This document shows positions 36,466 to 45,156 of a stretch of DNA of 64,000 nt, piece by piece. Location of the stretch: NCBI GenBank assembly GCA_010672585.1, contig JAAHGF010000004.1, positions 654,357-718,356 of the forward strand, given 5' to 3'. The notes under the pieces were generated by a model that saw only the letters and a list, made by a program, of their open reading frames with translations, made no database searches and was not told the DNA's origin. The position numbers were made by a program, and so were the translations under genes. Positions within the stretch are counted from its first letter, which is position 1, and each line of letters opens with the position of its first letter. The stretch is from Okeania sp. SIO1I7 (GTDB lineage Bacteria; Cyanobacteriota; Cyanobacteriia; Cyanobacteriales; Microcoleaceae).

Positions 36466-37495
36466 TTATGCCAGAGTTAATGAAGAAAATACGGCCATAA
36501 CCACAGTATCTGAGGATGAGACTATATCTTTTATTGCTGGTGGTACAGACTTAATAGGTTTAATTAAAGATGGCGTACAAACACCAAAGCAAGTTGTAGA
36601 TATCAACCCTCTACCTTTAGACTCAGTGGAAGTCGATGCTGACAACAACCTCCGCATCGGTGCTTTGGCAAAATTGAGCGATGTTGCCCGTTATTCCACA
36701 GTGAAAAATTCCTATCCTGTCATTTCAGAAGCAATATTAGAAAGTGCTTCTCCTCAACTGCGGAATATGGCAACAGTGGGAGGAAATTTATTACAACGGG
36801 TGCGCTGTAGTTATTTCCGTGACCCGGTTTTTCCCTGCAACCGTCGTCTTCCAGATACGAGTTGCCCTGCGATGGAAGGTTACAATAGAATGCACGCTAT
36901 TTTAGGTACGAGCGAACATTGCATTGCCACTCATCCTTCAGACTTGGCAGTAGCATTAGTTGCTTTAGATGCGATGGTTTGTATTCAAAGTAAAACTGGA
37001 CAACGCCGAGTGCCGATCAATGATTTTTATCTTTTACCCGGAGATACACCCCACCAAGAAAATGTTTTAGAGCATGGGGAGTTAATAGTTGCTGTGGAAG
37101 TGCCTGCTATTTCTTGGTTTAGCAATTCCCACTATCTCAAAGTACGCGACCGCGCCAATTATGAATTTGCCCTAGTTTCTGTAGCTCTTGCTCTGGAAGT
37201 TGAGCAAAATATTATTAAGTCTGCGCGACTAGCATTAGGAGGAATTGGTACAAAACCTTGGCGTTCCGAGGAAGCAGAAACAGCATTGGAAGGAAAACCG
37301 ATAAATGAAGCAACTTTTTCCACTGCAGCAGAAGCAGCTTTGGCACAAGCAAAACCACAACAATATAACCAGTTCAAAATTGAACTAGCTAAACATAGCA
37401 TTATTCGTGCGCTGTCAACTGTATTACTTAGGAGTCAACCCACCCCTCGCCCCTCCCCCTCCCAGGAGGGGGAGTCAGGAGGGAACAAACAATAA
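36452..37495 (+). CDS. Molybdenum hydroxylase FAD subunit (PaoB/YagS-like)
   Basis: A 347-residue subunit with the CODH/xanthine-oxidase FAD fold: FIAGGTDLIGLIKDG near residue 28 and ATVGGNLLQRVRC near 108. The four cysteines in RVRCSYFRD, FPCNRR, DTSCPAM and SEHCIATH match the extra [4Fe-4S] loop of PaoB and 4-hydroxybenzoyl-CoA reductase beta. This points to an aldehyde or aromatic substrate rather than CO. The last ~20 residues (from SQPTPRPSPSQEG) are encoded by a dispersed G/C-rich intergenic repeat and are probably not native. Confidence 0.9.
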   Translation: MQPFSYARVNEENTAITTVSEDETISFIAGGTDLIGLIKDGVQTPKQVVDINPLPLDSVEVDADNNLRIGALAKLSDVARYSTVKNSYPVISEAILESASPQLRNMATVGGNLLQRVRCSYFRDPVFPCNRRLPDTSCPAMEGYNRMHAILGTSEHCIATHPSDLAVALVALDAMVCIQSKTGQRRVPINDFYLLPGDTPHQENVLEHGELIVAVEVPAISWFSNSHYLKVRDRANYEFALVSVALALEVEQNIIKSARLALGGIGTKPWRSEEAETALEGKPINEATFSTAAEAALAQAKPQQYNQFKIELAKHSIIRALSTVLLRSQPTPRPSPSQEGESGGNKQ

Positions 37496-37826
37496 GAAAC
37501 CCCCAGTAGAAGGAGAAAGTTGTTTCTTTAGCTAGCGCACAACGCATCCTATCTCCTGGGTCGAAGCTGCGCTAAGGTCATAAAGAGCGCACACGTTAAC
37601 GGTTTTGCTTCGCGAAGCGCAAAAAATAACTATTACGAACCTATTTTCAGTAAATGAAACAGGACTCAGGAGTCAGGAGGGAAGAAACAATAAGAAACCC
37701 CCAGTAGAAGGAGAAAGTTTTTTGTTGAGCTAGCGCACAACGCCTCCTGTCGGAATGAAGGGCGCAAACGTTAACGGTTTTGCTTCGCGAAACGCCAAAA
37801 AAACTAACTATTACGAACTATTTAAG
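37473..37826. repeat. ~160-bp direct duplication between two subunit genes
   Basis: gtcaggagggaa, aataagaaacccccagtaga and gctagcgcacaacgc, then gttaacggttttgcttcgcg and aactattacgaac, occur twice, 198 bp apart (aataagaaac at 37491 and 37689). The duplication enlarges the spacer between the FAD and molybdopterin subunit genes to 343 bp. Confidence 0.85.
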
Positions 37827-37838
37827 TAAACACCAAAC

Positions 37839-40046
37839 ATGAATAAAGTTATCGGAAAACCCATCAACCGTGTAGACGGAAAACTTAAAGTTACAGGTAG
37901 CGCACGTTATACCGCTGATATGCCAGTTGAAAACTTGACTTACGGCGTATTAATAGAAAGCACCATTGCTAAAGGCAAAATTACCAAGCTCGAAACTACC
38001 GCAGCAGAAACCGCTCCAGGAGTATTGGCAGTCATTACCTACCGCAACGTTCCCAAATTTAACCAAATTACTTTTTTTCCTGGTGGGCAAAGTCTTCCCA
38101 TTCTCCAGGACGAGAATATCTATTATCAAGGACAACACATTGGGATAGTAGTGGCAAAAACTTTAGAGCAAGCTCAATATGCAGCTACCTTAGTTAAAGT
38201 CGAATATAAAATTGAACAACCAATTATAGATATAGATACAGCACTCCAACAGGGATATAAACCAGAAAGAATTTTTCTGGGGATGCTACCCGCTCATTCC
38301 TTCTGGGGCGACATTAACTCTGGGCGTTCCCAAGCAGAGGTATTAGTCGAACAAACCTACAGCACCCCCATAGAAAATCATAACCCCATAGAAACTTCAG
38401 GAACTCTAGCAATTTGGGAAGATGACCGTCTCACCCTCTACGATACAACTCAAGCAGTTTCTTTAACACAAGAAACGATCGCCAAAGTATTCGAGATACC
38501 TCCAGAAAACATCCGAGTTATTTGTCAATATCTCGGTGGTGGATTCGGTTGTAAAGCACTTATTTGGCCTCACACTATCCTGACTGCACTGGCAGCGCGT
38601 TATGTTCAGCATCCCGTTAAACTAGCACTCACCCGCGCCCAGATGTATACTTCTGTGGGATACCGCCCCCCGACTCGCCAACATCTGACCCTTGGTGCAA
38701 CTAAAGATGGGAAACTTACACTCATCAAACATATTGGCGAAAACATCAGCTCATCCTTTGAGGAATTTACCGAAGCGGTGACAATGGCAACAAATATGAT
38801 ATATGCCTGCCCTAACCTGGACACCAACTACAATCTCGGTTCTATCAATGCTGGTACTCCCACTTTTATGCGGGCACCGGGGGAAGCAGCAGGAATGTTT
38901 GCCTTAGAGTCAGCAATGGATGAACTTAGTTACGCTTTGGGGTTAGACCCCATCGAACTCCGTCTTCGCAACCATGCAGATGTAGACCCTGCTACTGGAC
39001 ACCCGTGGTCGAGTAAATCTCTGAAAGAATGTTATCAGCAAGGAGCAGAAATATTTGGTTGGAAACACCGCAATCCTAAACCCGGTTCTATGAGTAACGG
39101 CGATCGTCTCATTGGTTGGGGAATGGCAAGCGCGACTTTTCCAGCAAATACTTGGCCTGCCACTGCTAAGGTAACTATATATAATAGTGGGAAAATTTTA
39201 GTCGAAAGTGCAACCCACGATTTAGGTACCGGAACTTACACTGTGATGACCCAAGTGGCAGCAGAGGTTTTAGGGGTATCTCTAGAACAGGTGGAATTTA
39301 AACTCGGTGACACAAATTTACCTAATGCTCCACTAACAGGAAATTCGACTACAGCAAGTAGTGTGGGTTCGGCAGTACAAGCAGCAGCAATGAATGCTCG
39401 GAATAAAATATTAGAGATAGCAATTTCTGACTCAAACTCTCCACTGTATCAAGCAAAACCAGAGGAGATTATTTTTGATTCAGGGAAATTATTGTTGCAA
39501 AATAATCCTACCGTGGGAGAAAGTTATCAGGAAATTTTGACTCGTCATGGTGGGGAAAATATTGAAGCGGTTGGTGATAACGCACCGAAACAGAAACAAC
39601 AAGAATATGCTAAACATTCTTTTGGGGCAGTTTTTGTGGAAGTGCAAGTAGACCGACTTTTGGGAGAAGTGCGGGTGAAGCGGTGTGTTGGTGTCTACGG
39701 TGCTGGACGTATTCTTAATGCTAAGACTGCTCGTAGTCAAATGATAGGGGGTATGACTTGGGGTATTGGTATGGCGTTGATGGAACATACGGTAATGTCT
39801 CCTCACTACGGACGTATTCTCAATCATAATCTTTCTGATTATTTGATACCCGTGCAGTTAGATGTGCCGGATATTCAGGTGCAGTTTGTAGAGGAGGAAG
39901 ACCCTTATGTGAATGCTTTGGGTACTAAGGGTATTGGGGAACTTTCTATTGTGGGAGTGGCAGGAGCGATCGCTAATGCTGTTTATCATGCCACAGGTAA
40001 GCGTATTCGAGATTTGCCTATTACTCCAGATAAGTTATTAAAATAA
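37839..40046 (+). CDS. Molybdenum hydroxylase catalytic subunit (PaoC/YagR-like)
   Basis: A 735-residue molybdopterin-binding subunit. An N-terminal hammerhead domain (VIGKPINRVDGKLKVTGSARY) leads to molybdopterin-binding segments with QYLGGGFGCK, FMRAPGEAAGMFALESA and GSAVQAAAMNARNK. The catalytic glutamate of the family is Glu701 in GTKGIGELSIVG. With the two preceding subunits it forms a heterotrimer like PaoABC, oxidising aldehydes with a molybdopterin cytosine dinucleotide cofactor. XdhC- and MocA-type maturation genes follow. Substrate unknown. Confidence 0.93.
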   Translation: MNKVIGKPINRVDGKLKVTGSARYTADMPVENLTYGVLIESTIAKGKITKLETTAAETAPGVLAVITYRNVPKFNQITFFPGGQSLPILQDENIYYQGQHIGIVVAKTLEQAQYAATLVKVEYKIEQPIIDIDTALQQGYKPERIFLGMLPAHSFWGDINSGRSQAEVLVEQTYSTPIENHNPIETSGTLAIWEDDRLTLYDTTQAVSLTQETIAKVFEIPPENIRVICQYLGGGFGCKALIWPHTILTALAARYVQHPVKLALTRAQMYTSVGYRPPTRQHLTLGATKDGKLTLIKHIGENISSSFEEFTEAVTMATNMIYACPNLDTNYNLGSINAGTPTFMRAPGEAAGMFALESAMDELSYALGLDPIELRLRNHADVDPATGHPWSSKSLKECYQQGAEIFGWKHRNPKPGSMSNGDRLIGWGMASATFPANTWPATAKVTIYNSGKILVESATHDLGTGTYTVMTQVAAEVLGVSLEQVEFKLGDTNLPNAPLTGNSTTASSVGSAVQAAAMNARNKILEIAISDSNSPLYQAKPEEIIFDSGKLLLQNNPTVGESYQEILTRHGGENIEAVGDNAPKQKQQEYAKHSFGAVFVEVQVDRLLGEVRVKRCVGVYGAGRILNAKTARSQMIGGMTWGIGMALMEHTVMSPHYGRILNHNLSDYLIPVQLDVPDIQVQFVEEEDPYVNALGTKGIGELSIVGVAGAIANAVYHATGKRIRDLPITPDKLLK

Positions 40047-40330
40047 GGTTAAAGGGAGGAGGGAGGAGTCAGGAGTCAGGAATCAGGAGTCTGGAGGGAA
40101 AAAGAAGGAACAAGTGGTGGTGCATTGCATTATTTTTTCACGAGGTACAGCAGTGGGAGCATCTTGCTCCCGTGCAAAGCATCCCTTGTTCCTTGTATAA
40201 CATTACTATGCAGAACTACCAGACAGGGAAATGTTTTTCTCACTGTTCTCTGTTACCTACTATAATTTTCACTTGAAAAACTGAAAGTAAATAAATTATG
40301 ATACACAAATCATCAACTGCTTTTACTTTT

Positions 40331-40537
40331 ACCGAAAATTGTGGTTTAAAGCCTCCCCTTTTAAGGGGATAAAAGCGGTCGTTAGCGGAGCTTCCCGTAG
40401 GGTGGGATGGCGAGGTTTTCTTGCCATATCCAATCGACCAAGAGAAGAAAAATTTTCCTTAAGCGTCAATCCTCTTCTTTTCAAGGAGAGGTAATTGTTA
40501 ATTATTAATTATTAATTATTAATTATTAATTATTTAA
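40331..40537. mobile_element. MITE family 1 copy
   Basis: accgaaaattgtggtttaaa, gcctccccttttaagggga, gcggtcgttagcggagc and ggtgggatgg, ending with ttttcaaggagaggtaattg and TTAATTA repeats, so it mixes the centre of the long subtype with the end of the short one. Confidence 0.75.
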
Positions 40538-40567
40538 CTTACTTCCTTTGTTATCTTTGGTGTTTTC

Positions 40568-41197
40568 ATGTTACCAATTATTCCACCTCCGAAAGGGTTC
40601 AGAATATTTTATTTGCCTAAAAGGGACCTCCTATTAGTTTACCGTCCCAACGGTATGACATACTTACTTATATTCTCAGTTATCTGCTTTTTCATATGGA
40701 TACTATTTTGTTTTTTTATTGCTACATTGCTAATAACTTCATTTATCCTGACTCAAGATTATTTGATTAGTATTTTGACTTTTCTATTTTTTTTCATCCC
40801 TTTAGTTTTGTATTTTTTTGCTGCTAAAATATTTAATCAAGTCTATATAATTTTCTATTTTTTTCTAGGTAAATTAAGTTTTAACTTTAGATTTAATTGC
40901 TTAATTTTCACCAAAAACATAGGTGTTTTAACAAATGAAATACAAGAAATTAAACGGTCAAAAATTAAATATGTACAACAAGTTAAAACTAGCGGTTTTA
41001 AAGGAAATAGATTTGCATCATGGGGCTTATTAATCAAAACAGCAAATCGAGAGTATAATCTTCTTTCCTATCAATCTTATGACAAAACTAAATGGCTAGG
41101 TAATGTTATTGCCGCATGGGCTAAAGTCAAGTACCTGCAATTATCGAAGGAGTCAGGATTCAGGAGGACCGAGTCAGGAGTTAGAAGTAAGAGTTAA
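40568..41197 (+). CDS. Membrane protein of unknown function
   Basis: A 209-residue protein. Two long hydrophobic segments (~30-60 and ~65-95, rich in Phe/Ile/Leu) resemble a bacterial PH-like membrane protein. The C-terminal ~90 residues are soluble and basic (GFKGNRFASWGLLIKTANRE). I do not recognise a family for certain. It lies inside the molybdenum-hydroxylase locus, same strand. The final ~17 residues (ESGFRRTESGVRSKS) come from the gagtcagg-type repeat, so the native C-terminus was probably near residue 192. Confidence 0.65.
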   Translation: MLPIIPPPKGFRIFYLPKRDLLLVYRPNGMTYLLIFSVICFFIWILFCFFIATLLITSFILTQDYLISILTFLFFFIPLVLYFFAAKIFNQVYIIFYFFLGKLSFNFRFNCLIFTKNIGVLTNEIQEIKRSKIKYVQQVKTSGFKGNRFASWGLLIKTANREYNLLSYQSYDKTKWLGNVIAAWAKVKYLQLSKESGFRRTESGVRSKS

Positions 41198-41439
41198 TTA
41201 AAACAATAACAGAAGGCAGAAGCAAGAAGGAAGAAGGAAGAACCGAAGTTGAAAAAATCTTACTTTGTCTGAGTTTTAAGCTTTTGATCTATCCTAACTT
41301 TTCCCTCAACTGATATACTTGGAGTCTACTGGAATTTATCAAAAATATCAAATAATATCAAGTCTTATTAATTAGCCATAATAAAAATGTTTTCTCTGAT
41401 AAATTTCTCCCTGTTCCCTGTTTCCTAAATGTTTTATTA

Positions 41440-42534
41440 ATGAAAGAATTACAAGATATTATTGCAACTTACACCAAACTCAAACACTCTAATGAAACCT
41501 TCGCCCTCGCTACTATTGTCAAAGTTGCGGGTTCCACATATCGCCGAGCTGGGGCCCGAATGTTGATGACTGCTAAAGGAGAAATGGTCGGTTCCCTCAG
41601 TGGTGGTTGTCTCGAAGGTGATGTTTTGGAACAAGGACAAGAGGTAATGAGTTCCGGTAAGTATCGCCTTGTTACCTATGACACAACTTCTGAAGCAGAT
41701 ATTATCTGGGGTCTGGGAATGGGTTGTCAGGGAATAGTTGATGTATTCATCGAACCTCTATCCGGTGAAAAGGGAGTAGACTTAATGTCATTTTTTGCTG
41801 ACTGTCTTCAGCATAGGCAACCAGGAGTTTTAGTGACTGTGTTTAGAAGTCAAGCTGCGGAGCAATATCATTTGATGTTATCTCCGGATGGTAATTTTAC
41901 TACTAAAATAACTGATAATTCCCTAGTTCAACTATTAGTAGATCGTGCCAAAAAAGCCCAGAGTTCGGGTAAGTCATTTCAAATATCTATTAATAATATA
42001 GAAGCCTTTATTGAGGTCATTTACCCACCGCTACCCCTAGTAATATTTGGTGCTGGCCATGATGCCATACCTGTCACATCTTTTGCCAAACAATTAGGAT
42101 GGTATGTCACAGTATTAGACTGTCGTCCTGCTTATGCCACATCTGCTAGATTTCCAGAAGCAAATTCCATAGTTATTTCCGAATATGAAAAACTACCAAA
42201 ATCGGTAATATTAGATAAAAAAACTGTAGCAGTTGTAATGACTCATAACTATCTCTATGATTTGACAATTCTCAAAAATATTTTACCTTTGTCTTTACGT
42301 TATTTAGGAATACTAGGACCCCGCAGAAGAACCGAAAAATTATTAGCAGAAATTCCTATAGATGAGCAATACAAAAAACGTTTATATGCTCCAGTTGGTC
42401 TAGATATTGGTGCTGATAATCCACAAGAAATTGCTTTAGCTATTATTGCAGAAATTCAAGCAGTAATTTCTAATCGTTCGGCAGGTTTTTTACGTCATCG
42501 TAACCTACCAATTCATAGTCAAAATAATGAATAA
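41440..42534 (+). CDS. xdhC: XdhC/CoxI family molybdenum-enzyme maturation protein
   Basis: A 364-residue protein. The N-terminal XdhC_CoxI domain has ALATIVKVAGSTYRRAGARM and SLSGGCLEGDVLEQ. The C-terminal Rossmann domain has LVIFGAGHDAIPVTSFAKQL and VVMTHNYLYD. Members bind and sulfurate the molybdenum cofactor and insert it into hydroxylases, as PaoD does for PaoABC. The stop overlaps the next gene by 8 bp (coupled). Confidence 0.92.
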   Translation: MKELQDIIATYTKLKHSNETFALATIVKVAGSTYRRAGARMLMTAKGEMVGSLSGGCLEGDVLEQGQEVMSSGKYRLVTYDTTSEADIIWGLGMGCQGIVDVFIEPLSGEKGVDLMSFFADCLQHRQPGVLVTVFRSQAAEQYHLMLSPDGNFTTKITDNSLVQLLVDRAKKAQSSGKSFQISINNIEAFIEVIYPPLPLVIFGAGHDAIPVTSFAKQLGWYVTVLDCRPAYATSARFPEANSIVISEYEKLPKSVILDKKTVAVVMTHNYLYDLTILKNILPLSLRYLGILGPRRRTEKLLAEIPIDEQYKKRLYAPVGLDIGADNPQEIALAIIAEIQAVISNRSAGFLRHRNLPIHSQNNE

Positions 42535-43120
42535 ATCTATCGGAATTATAATTTTAGCTGCTGGTGCATCAACTCGCTTGGGTCAGCCCAAACAATTATT
42601 GATTTACAAAGGGAATAGTTTGATTTTCAATACTGTTGAAATTGCTGTTAATTCTGGTTGTTCGCCAATTATTGTAGTGCTTGGTGCTTATGCCGATTTA
42701 ATACTTCCTGAAATTAGTAATTTCCCAGTAAAAATAGTCGAAAATTCTGATTGGCAGGAGGGAATGAATACTTCGATAGGAGCTGGTATTAATACTTTGC
42801 AAACTACTCAAGAAATTATAGAAGCAGTAATAATAATGGTTTGCGACCAGCCTTTTTTATCTACTAATTTAATCCAGAAAATGATTGATGTTTATTATTT
42901 AAAATCAAATCCAATAGTTGCTTCTGAATATGCTGGTGTTTTAGGGGTTCCGGCTTTATTTAGTTCTAGCCTTTTTCCAGAAATGCTCAACTTAAAAACA
43001 GATAAAGGTGCTAAACAAATAATCAATAAATATTCACGCCAAGTTGCAACAGTTAATTTTCCTAGAGGAGAAATAGATATTGATACTTTTACTGATTATG
43101 AATCTCTAAGAAGGGAGTAG
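42527..43120 (+). CDS. mocA: MocA-like molybdopterin nucleotidyltransferase
   Basis: A 197-residue NTP-transferase. The N-terminal nucleotide loop IIILAAGASTRLGQPKQLL fits MocA/MobA. DQPFLSTNLI carries the metal-binding aspartate. The C-terminus has DIDTFTDYESL. MocA adds CMP to molybdopterin to make the MCD cofactor used by PaoABC-type enzymes, consistent with the operon. Start chosen at the ATG overlapping xdhC. MobA (GMP transfer) is less likely from context. Confidence 0.88.
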   Translation: MNKSIGIIILAAGASTRLGQPKQLLIYKGNSLIFNTVEIAVNSGCSPIIVVLGAYADLILPEISNFPVKIVENSDWQEGMNTSIGAGINTLQTTQEIIEAVIIMVCDQPFLSTNLIQKMIDVYYLKSNPIVASEYAGVLGVPALFSSSLFPEMLNLKTDKGAKQIINKYSRQVATVNFPRGEIDIDTFTDYESLRRE

Positions 43121-43121
43121 A

Positions 43122-43200
43122 TTAATAATTAATAATTAATAATTAATAATTAATAATTACCGAATAATTAAGGTTTAAAGCCTCTCATTTTAAGTTAAGC
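43122..43200. mobile_element. MITE family 1, truncated copy
   Basis: TTAATAA repeats, then taccgaataattaaggttta and aagcctctcattttaag. The rest of the element is missing. Confidence 0.6.
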
Positions 43201-43312
43201 ATTAGTTTTCCTACCTCTTCCCTCTTTCTTTTCCCTTACCTTCGCTATACAATACTGATACTACCGGAAATGATATTAGTTTGTCAAATCATTCACTCAA
43301 ATTAGGATAATT

Positions 43313-43753
43313 ATGAATACTCAAAACCATCTTCGTAACCTCCAACATCAAACAATTCTTGAACGTGCTAAACATCCACAAAATCAAGGAAAAACAAACC
43401 CTATAGACCGCTATCAAATAGGAGATAACCCCTTATGTGGCGATCGCATTGAACTGACAATAAAATTTAGTCAAACAAAGCAAATTATAGAAGATATAAA
43501 ATTTCAAGGAAAAGGCTGTGTATTAACCATTGCTTCCGCAGATTTAATGGCAGAAATATTGTTAGGAAAAACTAGAGAAGAAGCATTAGAAATAACAGAA
43601 CAATTTCGTCAAATGCTCAAAGGAGAAATTAGTCTTTCCGATAATTTACCAAAACTGAATATATTTCAAGGAGTTTCACAATTTCCCATCAGAATTAAAT
43701 GTGTTTTACTAAGTTGGCACACCCTGAAAACAGCACTAGAATCACCAAATTAA
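43313..43753 (+). CDS. sufU: SufU-type Fe-S cluster assembly protein
   Basis: A 146-residue member of the IscU/SufU family. It has three conserved cysteines, Cys42 (NPLCGDRIEL, with Asp44), Cys69 (GKGCVLTIASADLM) and Cys130 (RIKCVLLSWHTL), plus the longer SufU insertion between the second and third. It receives sulfur from a cysteine desulfurase or acts as scaffold. It follows the molybdenum-hydroxylase genes by 192 bp and could supply clusters to that enzyme, but a housekeeping role is equally possible. Confidence 0.88.
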   Translation: MNTQNHLRNLQHQTILERAKHPQNQGKTNPIDRYQIGDNPLCGDRIELTIKFSQTKQIIEDIKFQGKGCVLTIASADLMAEILLGKTREEALEITEQFRQMLKGEISLSDNLPKLNIFQGVSQFPIRIKCVLLSWHTLKTALESPN

Positions 43754-43809
43754 AGAAGCACATCAGCGTTCATTTTTCAGCGATAAGTAGATTTTTTTTG
43801 AGTATTTAA

Positions 43810-44077
43810 TGTAGGGTGCGTTGCAACGCACCTATACAAATTAGTGGCAACAAAGTTAAGCTTTTGTATATCTATATATTATTATAAAAATTACTAAAAT
43901 GTATTTGAATAGAATAGCAATTAAATTCAGCACCGATACTAATTAGTATTTAATTATATAGGGTGCATTGCAACGCACCTATACAAATTAGTGGTAACAA
44001 AGTTGAGCTTTTGTATATCTATACATTATTCTGAAAATCACTAAAATGTGTTTGAATAGAATAGCAATTAAATTCAG
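43810..44077. repeat. ~120-bp direct repeat (147-bp period) with palindrome
   Basis: Two copies (43810-43930, 43957-44077) of tagggtgcgttgcaacgcac, ctatacaaattagtgg and tgaatagaatagcaattaaa. The first holds the perfect palindrome GGTGCGTTGCAACGCACC. The second has one mismatch. The pair sits directly before the pseudogene at 44090. Confidence 0.85.
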
Positions 44078-44089
44078 TAATGAACATAT

Positions 44090-44431
44090 ATGGCCACCAG
44101 ATTAATTAAACTAGAAGATGGGATTTTAGTTGAAGCAGAAGTTCCAGACAATGAAGCTAAACCAATTTCTACTAATGTTATTAAAAAAGTTAAATCTAGT
44201 TTTGCTAAAGTTAAACCTATATTAATAAATATTAGTCGTCCAATTACTGAGGCTTGGCAATAAATTAACAAAGATATGGAAATTGAACAAGCTGAGGTGG
44301 AAGTTAATCTTAACTTTGAAGGGGAAGGCAATCTATATATTCCAAAAGGAACAACTGGTACAAATTTAAAAGTTCAATTAGTGCTGAAACCGAAAAAATC
44401 ATACCAAATCTCTCTTAAAAAAGTAGATTAA
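44090..44431 (+). pseudogene. Trypsin-co-occurring domain protein with in-frame stop
   Basis: Starts MATRLIKLEDGILVEAEVP, has KVKPILINISRPITEAWQ, then a TAA stop at codon 58 (44261), and continues in the same frame with INKDMEIEQAEVEVNLNF and EGEGNLYIPKG to a stop at 44431. The full 113-residue pattern is that of the CU044_2847/trypsin-co-occurring family. A single base change explains the stop. Confidence 0.82.
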
Positions 44432-44465
44432 AAAGCTAAGAATAATTAAACAAATTAAGGGCTAT

Positions 44466-44713
44466 ATTGGCTACTTTAGACATTTATTTATCTGCAATTG
44501 TTACTCTACTATCATAGAAGGATTTAGAACAATCTATTGTTTTAATTACCAGTACTATTGACAAATAAAGCAAATGTTATTGGTACTGGATTTCCTTTTG
44601 ATCGGGAGCAAAATTATACTGATTTTCTAACTTGTGCCCATGTTGTTGAAAATGTGGGTAGAAAAGAGAATGTATTGGCAAATAATATTCCCTCGAATAT
44701 TCCCTTGCTATAA
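44466..44713 (+). pseudogene. Decayed trypsin-like protease fragment
   Basis: Reading pieces give LATLDIYLSAIVTLLS, stop, KDLEQSIVLITSTIDK, stop; after a one-base shift ANVIGTGFPFDRE and DFLTCAHVVENVG, where TCAHVV carries the catalytic histidine of S1 serine proteases. The Asp and Ser regions are gone. Its position directly after the co-occurring-domain gene is the standard arrangement. Confidence 0.75.
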
Positions 44714-45156
44714 CAAGATAAAAGTTAATATCATTACCACATTAGAAAAGCCATTAATAGCAAATATTTCCCCATAAATCTGTCTAATTTGATTACTTTA
44801 CCTAATTTACTTAGGGATATGATGAATCATGTTGAGATACCACGCCTAACTGTAGACTCTTCGCAGAGCAAAATGTGCCTCTGACTTCCAGAGAAAAGTA
44901 TTAACTAGCTATTAGCTTTTCCGTTCCGGAATGCTGCGCAAACAGCATTTAGCTAGCCTCTTGCAGAGGAACTGCGTTAACAGCTAAAAATCCAAGAGTT
45001 AGGTGTCCCTCACTATATTTGAAAAATTAGTGGTGCGCCTTTTATGGTGGATTAAAATCCCCATTATACACCTTGAGAAGCTGTTAACAAAGTTCCTCCG
45101 CAGGAGGCTAGCTGACCGCTGACCGCTGACCGCTGACTGCTATTTCAACTGTTATT
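44714..45156. other. Spacer with small dispersed repeats
   Basis: Contains a ggaatgctgcgcaaacagc word (~44936) and a GCTGACC tandem repeat (45111-45138) ahead of the transporter gene. No gene. Confidence 0.5.

Noticed and set aside
35971..40046. Aerobic CO dehydrogenase (CoxSML)
   Set aside because: The FAD subunit has the extra cysteine cluster of the PaoB type, and the catalytic subunit has FMRAPGEAAG without the CO-dehydrogenase cysteine loop.
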